From assembly GCA_038502055.1 (NCBI GenBank), contig JAXRKN010000031.1, positions 744,001-808,000 of the forward strand: a stretch of 64,000 nucleotides of DNA, written 5' to 3'. The notes below the pieces were generated by a model. The model was not told the DNA's origin and did not search any database. It was given only the letters and a program-made list of their open reading frames with translations. The position numbers were made by a program, and so were the translations under genes. Numbering within the stretch: position 1 is the first letter of the stretch; every line of letters starts with the position of its first letter. Positions 26,901 through 38,601 of the stretch are shown here, in pieces. The stretch comes from Tanytarsus gracilentus. Its lineage: Eukaryota > Arthropoda > Insecta > Diptera > Chironomidae.

Positions 26901-29900
26901 AGAAAAATGCCCTGCATGTGACTCGATTTTTTTTTGTAAGGAAAAAGTTCAACTGGAAAATGGAGAAAGAAATTTTATTTGCTCAACTAATGGATTTTTT
27001 ATCATCGAATGTGCAGACATTTGTTCGTGACGTGAATGGGATAAAAGTTTAAGAATTTGAGCGGAAAATACTGGGTTCACATTGAGGACTTTAAGAATTA
27101 AATCAAAATTATGTAAAATTCAAATCAAAATTTTTAAATTCTCAAATTATTTCTCATTAACTCTTCGCTTCATCAAATCATCTTTAATATCGCGAAGTCT
27201 CATGCAAAATTTTAATGAACTCGATTCATTAATGGAAAAAATTCTCTTCATCGCAATTCAGTTCGTTATCCGTTAGTTTCCTCGTTAGCAAATCACTTAT
27301 GATTTCATTTTGCATCTCATTCGTTTTCAGGTGCTTCAAACTATGACTTTTCTCGCAGGAATTCAGCGCTCTTTCTTGTCCCTGATTCATGATGATTTTT
27401 TTTTCATGTACATTACTTCGCTTCATCATTCAATTTTTGATGAATTCAACCGCATTGGAGGACTCTTTTTACTTTTTTAACGAGAAAATTTTCATATTTC
27501 AAAATATGATGATTTTTCTTTTTTTCAGTAAAAATTGGAATTGCTGAGAGGAAAATTTTACTTTTGATTGAGAGATTTTTGCCCTCAGAGAATTGAAAAA
27601 GTCGGCAAATTGCTGATAAATTTGCATAATTTTTCCATTCTATAGAAAATTGCTGATTTGAATTCATATCTCGAATAATTTTCATCATGGCTTTTTCTAT
27701 AAAAAATTCTGTTAATAAAAACTTCTTCCGCCATTGCTGCGTGTTAAAACTCTTGATGGACATCAAATCAAGATCTTTCAAAATATAATGAAACGATTAT
27801 TTAATAACATGAGTAAACATAAACGTTACGCATTTAACGAGCTGCCGAATGGAACAATGCACGATATTTTTATGTATGCTCAAGATGACTATCGCCTCGT
27901 GAGATGTGTTTTTATTATTTCATTAAAATTATTTTTGTCTACTTCTCTTTTCAAAGAACTCTTTTCAACAAGCTTGTCAAAATATTGGATATGTGTATAA
28001 ATGCCTCAGACATAATGGGATTTTTAAGAATTCGTAAATATGTGAATTGGGGTATGCAAGGTGTGAAACTTTTTGATATTTCATTAACCGCTTTTGAAAA
28101 ATATTTTCACGAAGCTAAAAATTGTAAAAACTCATCTTACGCACATTTTAATATCCAAATTGATGCTCATCGCTTTTAATAATTTATATTATTTTTATAA
28201 CTCGAAAATGCCCACGAAAAGAAGCGAAATTGAGTGTGTGTGAGAGGAAAGTAGCAAATAACATAAACAAACACCCTCTTTTCACGTCAATTATTCTATT
28301 ATTCCCACTTTTTTATGTATTTTCTATTCATCATCGAGACATTGACGAGTGAGAAAGAGGCACACAATAAACATCTGCCATTTTCTCTCTCTCCTCGATC
28401 ATGATGAATGTTTAATGCTGTCATCAGAAGCATTTTTCTTGATATAATATTTTGAAATGAGATAATTTTTTGTTGGAACTTTTTTGTGTGATCCTTTTCG
28501 GGGGTCCTTCACACCGTATAACGCTGCAAATTCAAGTATTGAGTTACACAAAAAAAGAATCTTGCAATGTCATTCCTAAATCACCTGAAGTTATATTTAT
28601 ACCTCGAAAAGTGTGAAGCACTTGAGAATTAAATTCCCTGGAAATGCTTGAACAAAAAAAAATTATTTTCTTCTTGCGTCACCATTTGCGAACTCATTTA
28701 AATTACTATAAAGGTATCTCGAGTGGTTTCCATTTCCATTACAAAGAAGATGTGCATTAGGTGTTTGTGTGTGTTTGCTCCGTGCAACCATACTTCCTAC
28801 TTCCATTTGCATCACATAGAAATCGCGCATAAAATAAAAATCCTTTTATGCTCATGAGTGTTTAAAACAATGTGCATTATCCTTGTATGAAAAATGGCAA
28901 CAGCCTTTTGTTTTCATCCGGCTGCAATGAATGAAGGCGGAATTTTTTTTGCTCGCATGCATGCAATGTTCTTTCTGCGAATCAGCTTTAATTGCGAAAT
29001 TTCTTCTTTTTCTTTTAAACTCATTAAACGGCATCTAGTGAGTTTTATAAGAATGTAGTGATGAGGTCGAAAGCTTTCGGATTTTTTAATGCTTAGAACT
29101 GAACTCATGTGAGGAGTTCAAAAATATAAATTTTATGTTTTATCAATTTTAATTTTTAATTTTTCAATTCCTAACTTCATCAACCCCACATGAAATTTCA
29201 TCAAATTTTTTCAAGTGGCTCAACTGCACCGAAAATTCTATCCGCTGCTGTTGGTAACAATTTTCAAACACTTGCGGTCATCAACTTGAGTGATCGTTGA
29301 TTGGTAATCATATGGTGAGTGGGAACGAGTAAAATTTCCAATGAACGTCTCTCTCAATTTACTTTTTTCATGGTGTGATGAGCTCGCAAGACCCCGAAGG
29401 AATTAAAAAGAATTACAAATGAGAATTTAACGGCTTACGAACCACACGATGGCTTTGTGTAAACAGTTGCATGAATGTGTTTCCATTGAGGAGGGAAAAA
29501 ATATAATTAACGACTTGATTGAATGATGAGATTCAAATCAAAAATGGAAATTACATAAATTTATAACCATTTTAAAGGCTGTCATGCTGGCATGTTTTTT
29601 ACCTTGTTCAATTTGATGAGAAAAGGGTGAAAATTTAATTTTATTTGATGTCAATTAAGCGGCCATTTTTTAGCTGAAAAGACCCTCTTCAATAAAACTA
29701 ATTTCTGTTGACAAATTTTTCGGCAATGATAAAGAAATTTTAGATTGAAAAATTCACCTTTAAAAATTCATTTTTATCTGTTCTTGTTCACTCGTGTCAC
29801 CATATTAATTATTAGAAAATGCAAAAGATTGCAGATTAATTTTCATATTTTTTCATTCGGCTTTGTTTGCACTTGACAATGTATATAAAAACTCAACGAG

Positions 29901-32014
29901 GAAATACAAAAAATGCAAAATTTTTCATCTTCATGCTTCGATGATGAAATGCAAAAGTGAGAAATTCGCTGACTTTGAAGCATCATTCAATGACATTTTT
30001 GTCTTTGACTGCGGATTTATTTTACGCTCACTCAAAAAATTCCTGAGCAAATGATTTTTAATGAACTTCTTGTGTTTGATGACATGCAATTATCTCAATT
30101 TTTGTACTTTTTATCTATTCTTATGCATTTGGCATGCGCAAATTTTCATTTACTGCAGAAATCATCTTCATGGATCGGTAAACATTTAAGGTTTATTTAT
30201 TGTGCACTCACCATTGACACTCTTCAAAATGCATCAAAAAAATATAAAAGAATGGCTTTTGATAACTTTTTGGTTGAAGAAAAATGAATAATTGTGATTT
30301 TTCTACTAATTTTTGAATTTAAACAATTTTATTAGAAATTCTTTAAAACCATCAAAAATTTATCTAGTGAAAATAAGTTTTTCAAACAAAAGTGACATCG
30401 CACATCAATTATTCAATGATGTAATTCGATGAGATTATTTTTGTATGTCTCCACAACCACAACATGTCATTCGCACATAAATAAATGGATCAAATTTCAA
30501 TATGTGTGAATTGAGAAGGTTTACAGGAAACTCCTTCATGAGATTTAATAAGAAGTTTACCTGATTCAAAAATCAAAGCATTATGGTGTGAGGAATGTGT
30601 GAATATCAAGCCACAATGACAACACAAATTATTTTCGAGTCCATCATGTTTTGACATTTGTGTCACAACAAAAAAAATCAAGAATAAATGAGAATTTTTT
30701 GTTTAAAAACTGTTCTAAAGAAATTCATGTATGATTCAATGTCAGTGTTCTAACAGCTTCTGTAGTTTAAAATTGTTGGATAAATTTTTGTAAGAATCGC
30801 GATTCTTCCGACGGCTGCATTTAAATTTAATCAGAATAATAATTTTATTAAGAAATAGAAATTATTTTTTAATTTAAATTGAATTTAATAAATTCTATGA
30901 AATTTTTAACAAATTTTCTAACTTTTGTGAAAACCTTTTAAATTTTTAGTTTTAATTAAAATATTTTTAGTTCATCCAAAGGGTTCAAACGTCCAGTAAT
31001 TATGGACACAATTTTTATTTACCTCAAAGTGCAATTTAAATTAAAGAGAAGCGAAAAAAAAGTGAAAACGCTCCGTTTAATTAAAGAAACTTTAATGGAA
31101 TTATTTAATTTAATATTCAGCATCAAAGAGTGTCAGAGTGGATGAAAGCAATTTTTTTCGCCTTCATTGTTCGCGTTTTAATTATAAAATGTTACATAGT
31201 GAAAGAGAGGAAAAGCAGCAGAGGAGAAAATTCTCATTAGTCTTATGGATTTCATTATTAATTTTGCAAGCATCAACTGTAACAATAAACGATGAGAGGA
31301 GCTGAATGATGCGGAAGTTGAGAGAGTGATGAAAAGTTATGAAAATGACACTTTTTGAATTCGCAACTATCTTTTGCACACGACTAAAATGGATGCTTTT
31401 AGTCTTTGGTTTTGTGAAGAGAGTTCTTAATGCCGAGAGTTCAACTGTAATTGAGAAATGAATGAATTTCCCTTCAATTCATATCATACCTGCATTGTAT
31501 ACGATTTGAGTGCAAAACCACATTATTCGCAATATCATGATTACAAAATTTTCACAGCTTTTATGCACTCATAAATCCAAATGGATTGTGCGAAAGTTTT
31601 TGCATTTATGGTTTGTTAAGTGAGATTCTTAGCGTATGTTAATGCATTCTTTCATACATTTTGCAAGTTTTAAATCATTGCATTAAAGTTGATTTTTAAT
31701 GAAAATGCCTGATTTATTATGAAAAATTAGTCTTTTGTTAATTCGATACTAAAAAATGTTTCAACAAATTGTAATTTATTTTCTTGAATTATTAATCAAA
31801 AAATATTAAAGTTTTAAATATCAAAAAAAATATAAATTTCTTACATAAAACATTCTCCAACAATTCAATGCTCCACACAGCATCATCATTTCAGCATTGG
31901 GGATGAAAAGTAAAACATTCGCATGAAAAATTTTCATCAAAGTACAAAAATCACCATTTTAGATTTTCAGTGATAAAAGAGTTTTCATTAAATTTAAGAA
32001 TTGTTAGGTTTACG
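23983..32014. other. Gene-free region between the repeat element and the VWC gene pair
   Basis: AT-rich sequence of about 8 kb. Several ORFs of 60-110 codons occur (for example near 27.4-28.2 kb and 29.9-30.3 kb), but they have biased low-complexity composition, no recognisable domain and no consistent splice context, so I treat them as chance. The last few hundred bases should contain the promoter of VWC copy 1. Nothing else is recognised. Confidence 0.5.
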
Positions 32015-32998
32015 ATGAGTTTTCAGATTTTTTTATTGTTTAACATTTTTGGTGTGGCATTCGGCACAAATCGAGGTTGTTTCGTTAATCATAAAACTAT
32101 AAAGAAAGCATAGCAAAATATTTTCTAAGAAAAGTCCTTGAAATCAGATGGAAAAGTCATAAAGTTTTCATTTCATTTTATTATTGAAGGTTACACGTCG
32201 AATGTCAACCTGCCGAATGTGGGAATGAATGTAGAAAGCAATAGTGGATCTGGTGGTGGAAAAGATTGTCAGGATTATATGGGTAGAACTATTATTCATG
32301 GCATGCACTACGTTCCCGTGGGAGCTGACATGTGTAAGCTATGTATCTGCGATAATGGAGTGCAAAAGGTAAAAAATATTTTCAAATAAAATTTAAAATT
32401 TATAAAAAAATTCCATTATTTTTTTTTAAATTTTCAGAGCTGCCGTGACGTTTTATGCACACCTCCGACGGACTGTCGTTCCTTTAAAATGGGCCTATCG
32501 TGCTGTGAATTTATTTGCTTGGATGACAAGCCACCACCACCAATTCCAAGTTCTGGGTCGATGTTTGACTTAACTGCCGCAAATCGAAACTCAATTCTTA
32601 TAATTGCGTCGGCATTGGCTCCGACTCTCATAATATCGTGCTGTTTCATAAGATGCTGCTATAAAAAGCATCGAGCTCGTATTCATGAGCTTGAAAATGA
32701 GCCAGCAAGTCTTGAGCGTGATGGTCTTGTTCATTTTAATGCATTTCTTAAGATTTGCAACAAAGAGGGTAAAAAATTGAAATCTGGCGAAATTGGCGAA
32801 ATTTATATGAAATTTGAATTTGGATTTTTACGATGCTACAATGAGCTGCCAGAAGCCATGAGAAATACAATGGACGCTGAAGGATTTTACAGGACCGGAG
32901 ACATTGGCTACATGAAAAAAGCAGTCGTGTACATTCTCGATAAAAATCGCTACATAAGTGACAGAAGAAACTCCAATGTGAGTTTAAAAATTAATTGA
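32015..32998 (+). CDS. VWC-domain membrane protein, copy 1, fused to an ANL-enzyme fragment
   Basis: Exons 32015-32075, 32190-32368 and 32438-32998 (phases 1 and 0). Exon 1 is a signal peptide. Exons 2-3 encode a ten-cysteine VWC domain (DMCKLCIC, then SCRDVLC, ending SCCEFICLDD at about residue 110). A membrane segment follows at about 132-153, then a short basic stretch. From about residue 178 the sequence changes to an acyl-CoA synthetase/luciferase-like piece: SGEIGEIYMKF, then EGFYRTGDIGYM and a YILDKNRYI hinge region, all within one exon. The N-terminal ANL domain and the catalytic lysine end are absent, so it cannot be a working enzyme. The end is uncertain. Unspliced, it stops at 32998 (266 aa). 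A splice at 32957 to 33034 would add a frame with EILRRKH and stop at 33137. Expression unknown; it may be a decaying chimera. Confidence 0.7.
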
Positions 32999-33771
32999 AA
33001 ATTTTTACTTTTCTAAATTGATATCTTTTTCAGATGAGATGTTCGAGATTTTAAGACGAAAACATTCGCGTGCAATAACGCAAATAATTATTTTGAAACA
33101 TTTAAATCGTAAACAATCAAATCCACATGTAGAATAGCGAGAGACTTCATGGCACTTAGTGTCGACTATTTTTGAAAATCAAGATTTTTTCTTAAAAATA
33201 TTAAATAGAGATTAGAAAATTGATTTCAATGCAAGGGGTGGAATTTTGCTAAGTTTTTAAGATCCTAACTGTAAATTTTAAGAATTCTGGCTGTAAAAAA
33301 TTATTCTAAATATCTTCAATGTAAATTTGAACTTTTTAAAAATTAAATTATTTATTTTTGTATAATTTAAGAAAAGTTGAATTTATCAAAAACTTTCGAG
33401 CCTAAAATTTTATGTTTTTCCACCCCTTGAAGTTTAAAAAATTCATGTACAATTTTTTCGAATTTAAAAAGTCTAATAAAAAAGTTCAACTTTCATCAGC
33501 TCTAAAGAAACCGTTTTTAAATGTTTAAAAAACCTCAAGTGAAAATTTTAATTTTACACATCATCGCATCAACTCCTGCGCATATATCCTTTCATTATCC
33601 TAACGGTCGTTCGTTCAAAACGGAAAGCACACAGAGTTAAAAACCCTACATCATTGTACGGTGAGCAGGAAAAAGTGAAAATTTGGTGGAAAACTTGAGA
33701 GATGGAAAAAAATAATTTTCTTGCCTAGAATAAAATAATTTAGTGCTCAATTGTGCAAAAGTCTCTCGATC
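32999..33771 (+). other. Spacer between the two VWC genes, with leftover ANL-like coding at its start
   Basis: A splice acceptor TTTTTCAG ends at 33033. The frame after it (33034-33137) reads EMFEILRRKHS, which resembles the segment after the hinge in ANL enzymes (EIE-I-LRRHP type). It is in frame with copy 1 only if the weak donor at 32958 is used. Beyond 33140 the spacer is AT-rich without open frames; the last part should hold the copy 2 promoter. Confidence 0.4.
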
Positions 33772-34745
33772 ATGATCAATCGGAACTATTGGTTGTCATT
33801 TGTGACGTGGTTCGTGGTGGATTTTCTTGAAAATTGTCAAGGTAAAATTCAAAATTTTTCACTTTCCTCACTCCCATAAACTCGAATGAGAGAAAAAGAA
33901 ATTCGCCCATTTTTTCCATCCATCTTTTCGCACTTTCGTGTGCGTTGATTCTGCGAAAATATAAATTTTTTGCATATAATGAAGCTGAATAATCGATGCA
34001 TGAGGGTTTTATTGTCATGACAATCCCCTTAATTACTCTATCAGTCATCGAAAAAAAAATAACGAATAGATTTTCTCTCTCGCCACACCACTAATCCACC
34101 CACCCACCACCCATCTTTTTTTTCTCGCTCTCATTTCGCACAATTTTTTTTTCTCTCCTTCACAGGAAGTTTTAGTGGATCAGCAGGTTCATCATCTGCT
34201 GCAACGAGTAGTTTGACAAGTAACATTGGAAGTGGAAATAGCAACGGCAATAATGGCGAATGTCGCGACTATACGGGAAGATCGATTCAACATGCGATGC
34301 ACTTTGTGCCACCAGGCGTTGATATGTGTAAACTTTGCATCTGTGAAAATGGTCATGCGAAGGTGAGATTTTGTCGATAGAGGAAAATTTTTAGTGCGTA
34401 AAATTGTGTTGCGGGGTTTTTTATAATTTATTTCATCTCGAAAAAATATTTCAAACAATCAAAAATTTAGAAGCCCTTAAAAATGTCAATAGACACAGCG
34501 TGGGTGATCCTAAATTAAAAATTATTTCCTACAGTAAAAAAAAAATTTAAATTTCTATAACTTTTTGTAGACGACAAAAATAAAGTTTAATTTTATTTCA
34601 TTTCCCATCACAGAGTTGCCGGGCTGTCCTTTGTACACCTCCGCCAGATTGCAAGTCCTTTCAAATGGGGACATCGTGCTGTGAATTTATATGCTTAGAC
34701 GATCACTTAGGCAACACATCGACGGCATCGGAAGTAGGCATTTGA
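33772..34745 (+). CDS. VWC protein copy 2, short secreted form ending at UGA
   Basis: Exons 33772-33841, 34166-34362 and 34614-34745. The product is 132 residues: a signal peptide (about 1-23), a Ser/Gly/Asn-rich linker, and a VWC domain at about 56-119 with the ten expected cysteines (DMCKLCIC, SCRAVLC, SCCEFICLDD). It ends 13 residues after the domain at a TGA (34743-34745). This would be a small secreted VWC protein. VWC domains in secreted proteins often bind growth factors of the BMP class (family knowledge); no partner can be named here. The domain is closely similar to copy 1 and uses identical intron phases. Confidence 0.75.
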
Positions 34746-37700
34746 CTAATGGCAATGGGTGTCGGTCTGGTCGGGTTCATTGGCGTTGTCCTCTATATCG
34801 TAAATCGTTTTCGACAACGCAAGAGTCAAATGCGTCATCAAAATCAAAATAATCAGGATGATCAGAGGAGCATCGGAAGTATCGGATATATTGGAGGAAA
34901 TTTAGGTTATATGGGCTCAATGACTATGGAATATCCATATGAGCATCAGAATTCGCATTTTCAATTATGGAAGCCATTCTTCCCACGCGGTGAAGCTCCT
35001 CCACCTTACGAGGAAGCAATCTCCATGGCACAAACTGAATCTCTTCAGACACAAGCAGGACAATGTACTGTGAGCGTTGCTACATCCACACACCGAACCC
35101 TTCCCATGAACGTATGCAATAATGCAACCACTGACAACACCGACTTATCTTCGATGCCAGTAAATGGCAATCCAATTACATCAAACACAACAAACCTTAT
35201 CAATATCAACATTAACAATGCTGGAAATATTACTGCTGTTGCTACTGGCGAGAATCATTTGATTCAAAGCAATGGAAATTATTTGAGGTAAGAAAATGAA
35301 AATCGAGAGATTGATTTTTTTTGCGCTTCTGAAGGTGAAATGAGAGAGAAAGCTTGTTGGGAGGGAAAATGCGAGGAATTTCTGAAAATGTTTGATTGTT
35401 TTCTAATGACATCGAAAATAAACTTTTTGATGAGACTAAAAGATTAATGCGAAATTTATTTCGGAGAAATCTAATTAAATTATTGCTGTGGTAAATTTTC
35501 CATCTTGTCGTCAACAAAATCTAAATTAACAGTCAATTTGCAAACTAAATTAAAATATAAGCCTCGTGTCAATAGATTTAAAAGTCACTGATTTAAATTA
35601 TTTTTTATGGTTTTTAGTGCAACCCCCACAAACACACTCCCACGTCATGCGAACACAAACAGTCTTAATGCCGCAATCGTTGAATCGGATTTATCTAGCC
35701 GCGGCATAGCATTCAACCCGGCAATTACGAACTGTAGCAATTCCGATTTGACTTCTTCATCGATGCGTGATATTCCGTGTACGTTGCAGAATTGCGATTT
35801 AAATACAAGTTGCAGCTTAATTAGATCCTCTTCGTCACTCTCGTCGACGGGTGGAACGATTATTGGTGCGGGCGGATGTTATTCCGCACCTTCGACCATG
35901 AAGATGAATCAACAAAATCAAACGTCAAATCAAAGTCTCGCACAGATTTTGGCTTCGAATCAGAGCACGCAAAACTTGTATGAGCATTGGAATAATATTG
36001 ATTGCATGGGCACGGGACCTGTCACTCAAGCCATTCTTCCGCCGCCACTCTTCGATACAAATTGCAATTCAAATGGGAATTACAATCAATGCTATGAGAT
36101 TCAAAATCATCCCGGTAATTATTGCACATTATCGGCTATTGAGGTGCCAAAAATGCCGTCAAGAGACTCCTCGAAGAGACTTCATAGGACAATTCCCAAG
36201 CACTTTACAATGTCATCGCCAGCCTCTTCGACGGTGCTGACGGGAGGAGGAGAAATGATGTCATCTCAAGGCCACTTGGGAAGAACAAATTCGGGTGATA
36301 ATAAGAAGCCCTCATGTCAATGTCCCGTACAGCATGTTCCAATGACCTACATGCAGTTCTCTTCAGCTCAAGTCGCTCAAATTCAACCACCTCAGCAGCA
36401 AATTGCAACAGAAATGCAAGCTCAACATATACAGCATCAGCAGCAACAACAACCAATTCAAATTCAACAAAGACAGCATCAACATTCCATTTACATGTCC
36501 TCATCGGTCGGCAGTGGAAGTAGCGGAAGCAAAAGAAATAATGTAATCAAGTCGACCACTTATCCTTCGGCAATGAATGTTCAGAACGTTTCTGGTGGTG
36601 GTAAAATTCAAACAATTGCGAACTCAGAACATTTGGGCATTGGATCGGATGTCCTTCAGTCGACTCCTGGCACGCACTCCATTGACATGAATACAGCGGC
36701 TAATCTCATCGCGAGTGGAAGTGGAACAATGCGTCGATCTCATAAATCTTCATCGTCGTCGTCGTCGTCAAATAATAATAACAATTTGGCAATGCCAACG
36801 ACACCAAATAAGAAGATTGCCACAATTTCAGTTGCAAGTCCACGATCGCCGTCTTCATCGAATGCCGCAGCTCAGCACGGCTATTTTGCGCCATCTAAAA
36901 TGGACAACACAAAACCACAGCAAATTCACTCGATACTAAAAAATAAAAATCAACAGCAGCAACCCAACTGCCATATAAATGTAATTAGTGTCAGCAGCGA
37001 TGGATGCATAGAGTCGTCAAACAATCCAATATTACCGCCGAAATTATACAAGAACAATAGTGGCAAGTATAGCATAACGCCCGGCTCGGGAGCAATGACG
37101 CCGAGTGGCTCGAAGCAAATTCACACAATCACGAGGCCAAATGAGTTGACAACCTCATCATCGCAATTCACATTGCTGTCTATTAACGGTGGAGCAGCGA
37201 CTCAAAAACAACAGCAGCAATATCAACAGCAATCTCCGCAATACCAACCGCCAACACAGTTACGCACAAATATACAGGTGAGTGAGAGCTTTTAAATTTT
37301 AAGGACAGATCATATAATTTCCGCAGAAGGGGTTAAAGTCTTCACTCGAATTTTAATCACTTCGTCCAGAGTAAAAACTTTTTCCCCTTTCCAAAAATAT
37401 TCGAATGAAGACTTTTTCCCTCAAATATGTATGAAATTATTTTATGCTACGTGCAGTGACTGTGTAAATTAAAATTTGCCAATAATTTAATGTGAAATTT
37501 TGTCACACACACACACACAAAACAGGGAACATTGTACAATACGTCTGCGACCATTAAAACTTTGCCACGTGGATCGACATCATCATCGTCACACGGCTGT
37601 GAGAGTGAAGGCAAATCATCTCGAATAAATCACTTGGGATCGAGTCAGCAACAACAGCAAGCACAGCGTGAGAGTCAATCGACATCAAATTATTCAACAA

Positions 37701-38601
37701 ATACACTGCCAAAAAATCAGCATCAACAGCAGCCAGCATCGCAGCAAGTTTACGGCAAGGTGGCAAATCCATCACGTAGCGTATTGAACGAGGTTGTGAA
37801 TAAGGTTCCATCGATAATCATACTTCCTCAACAGCAGCAGCAGCAACATTCACAATCAAATGGTGGCAATCAGATGAAAAGTATGCTAAAAACGTCTTCG
37901 TCGAGAGATAATTTATGCGACAATGGGGGCTGTGGCGGTGCCGAGGGCGGCTGTATTGGAATGTCATCATCATCATCGACTGTGAGGGAGGTGGGTGGTG
38001 GAAATGCGTGTCATAGCCAAAATAGCACATTAAAACGTAACAAATCGAAGAAGGAAATTTTGAATGTCAATGAGAAAGTGATTTCATCGAAAAATTCCAC
38101 ATCGAATCTTCACATTGGTTGCACGTCCGCGTCGAAGTGCGTTGAGAAGCCCCTTCCCGTTCTAACCACAACCACAAATTGCACAAATCCAAAGGAGCAC
38201 TTTTTGCCAAGCGAAATGTCCCTCGACGATGATTATTTGAGTGAATGCGAAAACTGTAAAACAGCTGGAACGGGATCAAGATATTATTTGGACGATGAGG
38301 AGCTCGATGAGCCGCTTCAAGAGACAATGACACTTCAGAGGAAGCTAATGAATGAGAACGATGAAAATGATCAGCAGAGTTATTATCGTGTGTCATCTAC
38401 ACTTCCGTCAAATACCAATAAAAAGGCACCGTAAGTAAACCGAGTTTCTAACCCTCGATTTGAAAAATATAATTATCATCATGATGTGCATTAATAATCT
38501 CTCATTTCTTTCACAGTGTAATTAAAAATCGTGAACCTTCCTCCTGGTTCACCACAATTCCGGCATCATCATCGTCTGATGAGGAAACGTTAGCAGAATG
38601 A
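33772..38601 (+). CDS. VWC membrane protein copy 2, long form requiring decoding past UGA (DGCR2/IDD-like)
   Basis: Exons 33772-33841, 34166-34362, 34614-35287, 35618-37277, 37526-38430 and 38517-38601; phases 1, 0, 2, 0, 2 all match. Total 1,196 codons plus stop, with one in-frame TGA at codon 133. Directly after it comes a membrane segment (about 134-152, GVGLVGFIGVVLYIV), a basic stop-transfer (RFRQRK), a PPPY motif (EAPPPYEEA, about 206-214) suited to WW-domain ubiquitin ligases, and a long Ser/Asn/Gln-rich cytoplasmic tail ending in acidic motifs (SECENCKT, YYLDDEELDE). The layout of signal peptide, VWC, membrane segment and PPxY tail resembles DGCR2/IDD, which is why I name that family. 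Copy 1 has an equivalent membrane segment with no stop before it. Readthrough is the favoured reading; sequencing error, a null allele, splicing around the stop, or reinitiation at 34749 remain possible. Confidence 0.72.
34743..34782 (+). promoter_or_regulatory. UGA-CUA readthrough-type stop context with a small hairpin
   Basis: The in-frame stop is TGA (34743-34745) followed at once by CTA (34746-34748) and then ATG. UGA CUA is the best-known leaky stop context in animals. From eight bases after the stop, CAATGGG (34753-34759) can pair with TTCATTG (34776-34782), counting two G-U pairs, with a 16-base loop. The hairpin is weak and may be chance; the hexamer is the real evidence. Confidence 0.6.
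37504..37519 (+). repeat. (CA)8 microsatellite before a splice acceptor
   Basis: Eight CA dinucleotides lie just upstream of the acceptor AAAACAG that opens the fifth coding exon (37526) of VWC copy 2, where a pyrimidine tract would normally be. Confidence 0.9.

Noticed and set aside
27446..28179. Overlapping ORFs of 88-111 codons on both strands
   Set aside because: Low-complexity Lys/Ile/Phe-rich translations, no domain, no clear splice context, and one starts only through overlap with another frame. They look like chance open frames in AT-rich DNA.
29863..30287. Two consecutive plus-strand ORFs of 63 and 78 codons
   Set aside because: They overlap by four bases like a bacterial pair, but the translations show no recognisable motif and the region has no promoter or poly(A) evidence.
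34743..34745. Selenocysteine decoding of the in-frame UGA in VWC copy 2
   Set aside because: No Sec-family protein is involved, the residue lies in a linker before a membrane segment, and no SECIS-like structure was recognised in the following 3' region. Many insects have also lost selenoproteins.
35980..36939. Several ORFs of 60-100 codons in other frames over the VWC copy 2 tail
   Set aside because: They arise from Gln/Ser/Asn repeat codons read in other frames or on the opposite strand.
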